A stretch of DNA of 64,000 nt, from positions 1,628,844 through 1,692,843 of the forward strand of contig JADJDQ010000021.1 of NCBI GenBank assembly GCA_016702605.1, read 5' to 3'. Position 1 is the stretch's first letter; the number at the start of each line of letters is the position of its first letter. The notes beneath the pieces are model-generated. The model saw nothing but the letters and a program-made list of their open reading frames with translations, was not told the DNA's origin and ran no database searches. Position numbers and translations under genes: made by a program. Shown one piece after another: positions 62,801-64,000 of the stretch. Source of the stretch: Candidatus Intricatilinea gracilis (lineage in GTDB: Bacteria > Pseudomonadota > Gammaproteobacteria > Burkholderiales > Burkholderiaceae_C).

Positions 62801-63640
62801 CTGGGCAAACAGACCGGGCGCGATCACACCCACCTGGCGCTTTACCGCGAGGACGAGAAGATCCGCTACCGCGACGTGCAGGCCCAGCCGCGCAAGATCA
62901 TCAGCAGCCCGACGTGGAGCGGTATCGAGAGCGAGACCGTCAGCTACAACGCCGGCTACACCAATGTGCACGAGTACATCCCCTGGCGCACGCTGACCGG
63001 CCGCCAGCAGTTCTATCTGGACCACCCGTGGGTGATCGCCTTCGGTGAAGGCTTCAGCAGCTACCGTCCGCCGGTGGACTTGAAGACCACGGCCGGCATC
63101 CACAACATCAAGCCCAACGGCAACCAGGAGATCTTGCTCAACTTCATCACGCCGCACCAGAAGTGGGGCATCCACAGCACCTACAGCGACAACCTGATGA
63201 TGCTGACCCTGAACCGCGGTGGCCCGGTGGTATGGCTGAGCGAGGACGACGCCAAGCGCAGCGGCATCGAGGACAACGACTGGGTCGAGGTTTTCAACAT
63301 CAACGGCGCGATCGCAGCGCGAGCGGTAGTGAGCCAGCGCGTGAACCCCGGCATGCTGCTGATGTATCACGCGCAGGAAAAGATCGTCAACACGCCCGGA
63401 TCGCAGATCACCGGCGTACGCGGTGGCATCCACAACAGCGTGACACGGATTGTGCTCAAGCCCACCCACATGATCGGTGGCTACGCGCAGTTCAGTTACG
63501 GCTTCAACTACTACGGAACCATCGGCACCAACCGCGACGAGTTCGTCGTGGTTCGCAAGATGGCTAAGGTCGACTGGCTGGACACCCCCGCCGACGACCA
63601 CCTTGCCGAGGCCTATCAAGGCCAGGGTGAGAACCCGTGA
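59834..63640 (+). CDS. narG: Respiratory nitrate reductase alpha subunit
   Basis: NarG is the molybdenum catalytic subunit that reduces nitrate to nitrite at the cytoplasmic face of the inner membrane. The full 1268-residue protein has the His/Cys cluster-binding set H50, C54, C58 (THGVNCTGSCSW) and C93 (PRGCARGAS). The Mo-ligand Asp is in SADWYNSTYIMAWGSNVPQTRTPDAHF (about residue 243), and molybdopterin-guanine-dinucleotide domains follow (MVIIGAAMNHWYHADMNYRGVINLLMMCGCIGQSGGGWAHYVGQEK, in pieces). No frameshift is seen. AAGGA lies about 9 bases upstream. narH follows after 28 bases. Confidence 0.97.
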   Translation: MSHFLDRLTHFSQPKETFSGDHGLTTGEDRTWEDAYRNRWAHDKIVRSTHGVNCTGSCSWKIYVKGGIVTWETQQTDYPRTRWDMPNHEPRGCARGASYSWYLYSANRVKYPMVRGRLLERWRAALKTAKTPVDAWATIVEDDAARRDYQKVRGMGGFVRSSWDEVNQIIAASNVYTIKKHGPDRVIGFSPIPAMSMVSYAAGSRYLSLIGGVCMSFYDWYCDLPPASPQVWGEQTDVPESADWYNSTYIMAWGSNVPQTRTPDAHFFTEVRYKGAKTVAITPDYSEVAKLADIWLHPKQGTDAALAMAMGHVALNEFYFKERSSYFDDYARRYTDLPLLVMLKEHTLPDGRKTLVPDRYLRASDFNGKLGQQNNPEWKTVAFDTNGRAVLPNGSIGFRWTPEGGVDQGKWNLENKEARHGTEVKLKLSVIEDGEQSHEVVDIGLPYFGGVSTPHFKSNTQNGEVNFVKVPAVRLRLGKEGDHREALVATVFDLQVAQYGIDRGLGSGAKSYDDDAAYTPAWAESITGTPRDQIITVARQFAENAHKTHGKSMVIIGAAMNHWYHADMNYRGVINLLMMCGCIGQSGGGWAHYVGQEKLRPQTGWTPLAFALDWTRPPRQMNSTSFFYAHTDQWRYEKLGMEEIVSPLADKALYAGSMIDYNVRAERMGWLPSAPQLKTNPMQVVEDASAAGMDAKDYVVKALKDGTLQMSCEDPDAPQNWPRVLFVWRSNLLGSSGKGHEYFCKHLLGTENGIQGKDLGKDDAKPSEVKWHEEGPVGKLDLVVTLDFRMSTTCLYSDIVLPTASWYEKNDLNTSDMHPFIHPLSAAVDPVWQSRSDWEIYKGFARTFSEVCVGHLGVEKEVVLTPIMHDTAGELAQPFDVKEWKKGQCELIPGKTAPQIMVVERDYPNVFKRFTALGPLMDKLGNGGKGIGWKTGTEVEQLGQLNGKTLTEGVTKGMPKIVTDIDACEVILQLAPETNGHVAVKAWQALGKQTGRDHTHLALYREDEKIRYRDVQAQPRKIISSPTWSGIESETVSYNAGYTNVHEYIPWRTLTGRQQFYLDHPWVIAFGEGFSSYRPPVDLKTTAGIHNIKPNGNQEILLNFITPHQKWGIHSTYSDNLMMLTLNRGGPVVWLSEDDAKRSGIEDNDWVEVFNINGAIAARAVVSQRVNPGMLLMYHAQEKIVNTPGSQITGVRGGIHNSVTRIVLKPTHMIGGYAQFSYGFNYYGTIGTNRDEFVVVRKMAKVDWLDTPADDHLAEAYQGQGENP

Positions 63641-63668
63641 ACCAGCCGATCACATTAGGAGCAAGAAC

Positions 63669-64000
63669 ATGAAAGTACGTGCACAGATCGGCATGGTGCT
63701 GAACCTGGACAAATGCATCGGCTGCCACACCTGCAGCGTGACCTGCAAGAACGTGTGGACCAGCCGCCCCGCGGGTGGAGTACGCCCCGGTTCAACAACG
63801 TCGAGACCAAGCCCGGCATCGGCTACCCGAAGGACTGGGAGAACCAGGAACGCTGGAACGGCGGCTGGGTCCGCAAGGCCAACGGCAGCATCGTGCCGCG
63901 CCAGGGCGGCAAGGGCAGCTGCTGATGAAGATCTTCGCCAACCCCAACCTGCCGCAGATCGACGACTACCACGAGCCCTTCACCTTCGACCACGACCACC
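63669..64000 (+). pseudogene. narH: narH (nitrate reductase beta subunit) start, frame broken
   Basis: NarH carries electrons through iron-sulfur clusters to NarG. The first 32 or so residues are normal, from MKVRAQIGMVLNLDKC through CIGCHTCSVTCKNVW to TSR. The frame then shifts +1 (VEYA in the second frame near 63775) and +1 again (RFNNVETKPGIGYPKDWENQ, then VRKANGSIVPRQGGK in the third). At about 63915 a lost base makes a stop, after which LLMKIFANPNLPQIDDYHEPF reads on in another frame to the window end. The expected Trp codons (YAWFNN, GGKW) are damaged. Either the gene is truly broken or the sequence has base errors here. It is cut by the window edge. Confidence 0.85.

Noticed and set aside
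57586..63619. Long minus-strand open frames opposite narK2, the third narK and narG
   Set aside because: All are shadows of genes with clear NarK or NarG signatures.

Overview
The window is GC-rich with strong G/C preference at third codon positions. Its gene families (GBP-family porin, phasin, PPK1/Ppx, NarK transporters, RND/BaeSR, OlsB) point to a Burkholderiales-type betaproteobacterium. This placement is inference from gene content, since no rRNA or other marker gene is present. I see no tRNA, rRNA, CRISPR array or intact insertion sequence.

Region 1 (about 1-18.3 kb) looks like a phosphate-starvation block. It holds the end of a PhoX-like phosphatase, exopolyphosphatase (ppx), a CorA-type transporter, a PlcP/LpxH-like metallophosphoesterase, a stand-alone copy of the Ppx C-terminal domain, polyphosphate kinase (ppk1), an unusual pyruvate kinase, another metallophosphoesterase, a PhnZ-like HD oxygenase, ornithine-lipid acyltransferase (olsB) and a porin. 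Eight promoters carry 7+4+7 bp repeats resembling the PhoB box, and a ninth has a single good half site. Each lies 10 bp upstream of a possible -10 hexamer. Together the genes suggest phosphate scavenging, polyphosphate turnover and replacement of phospholipid by ornithine lipid.

Region 2 (18.7-30 kb) has a P-type ATPase / CaCA exchanger / CBS-protein operon, then an RND efflux pump (membrane-fusion protein and inner-membrane pump) divergent from a BaeSR-like two-component system. Region 3 (30-34.3 kb) has small membrane proteins, a phasin with a PhaR-like operator and sigma70-type promoter, an orphan AbiEi-like antitoxin with an abnormal C-terminus, and a LysR regulator divergent from a tautomerase.

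Region 4 (34.3-55 kb) is accessory DNA. It contains a nearly complete VirB/VirD4 type IV secretion cluster (TrbM-like, VirB1-B6, B8-B11, VirD4, OmpA-like lipoprotein, LPD7 and DUF1173 proteins) with no visible relaxase. It is followed by a RES/Xre toxin-antitoxin pair whose toxin has an amber stop, and a tight two-gene operon of a ParA-like ATPase and a RelA/SpoT-domain nucleotide synthetase. That operon is the best candidate here for an undescribed defence or maintenance system. A degraded stretch with a possible hemerythrin-like remnant leads into region 5.

Region 5 (55.4-64 kb) is a nitrate respiration locus: three consecutive NarK-type transporters, intact narG, and the start of narH. The narH reading frame is broken three times in the last 330 bases.
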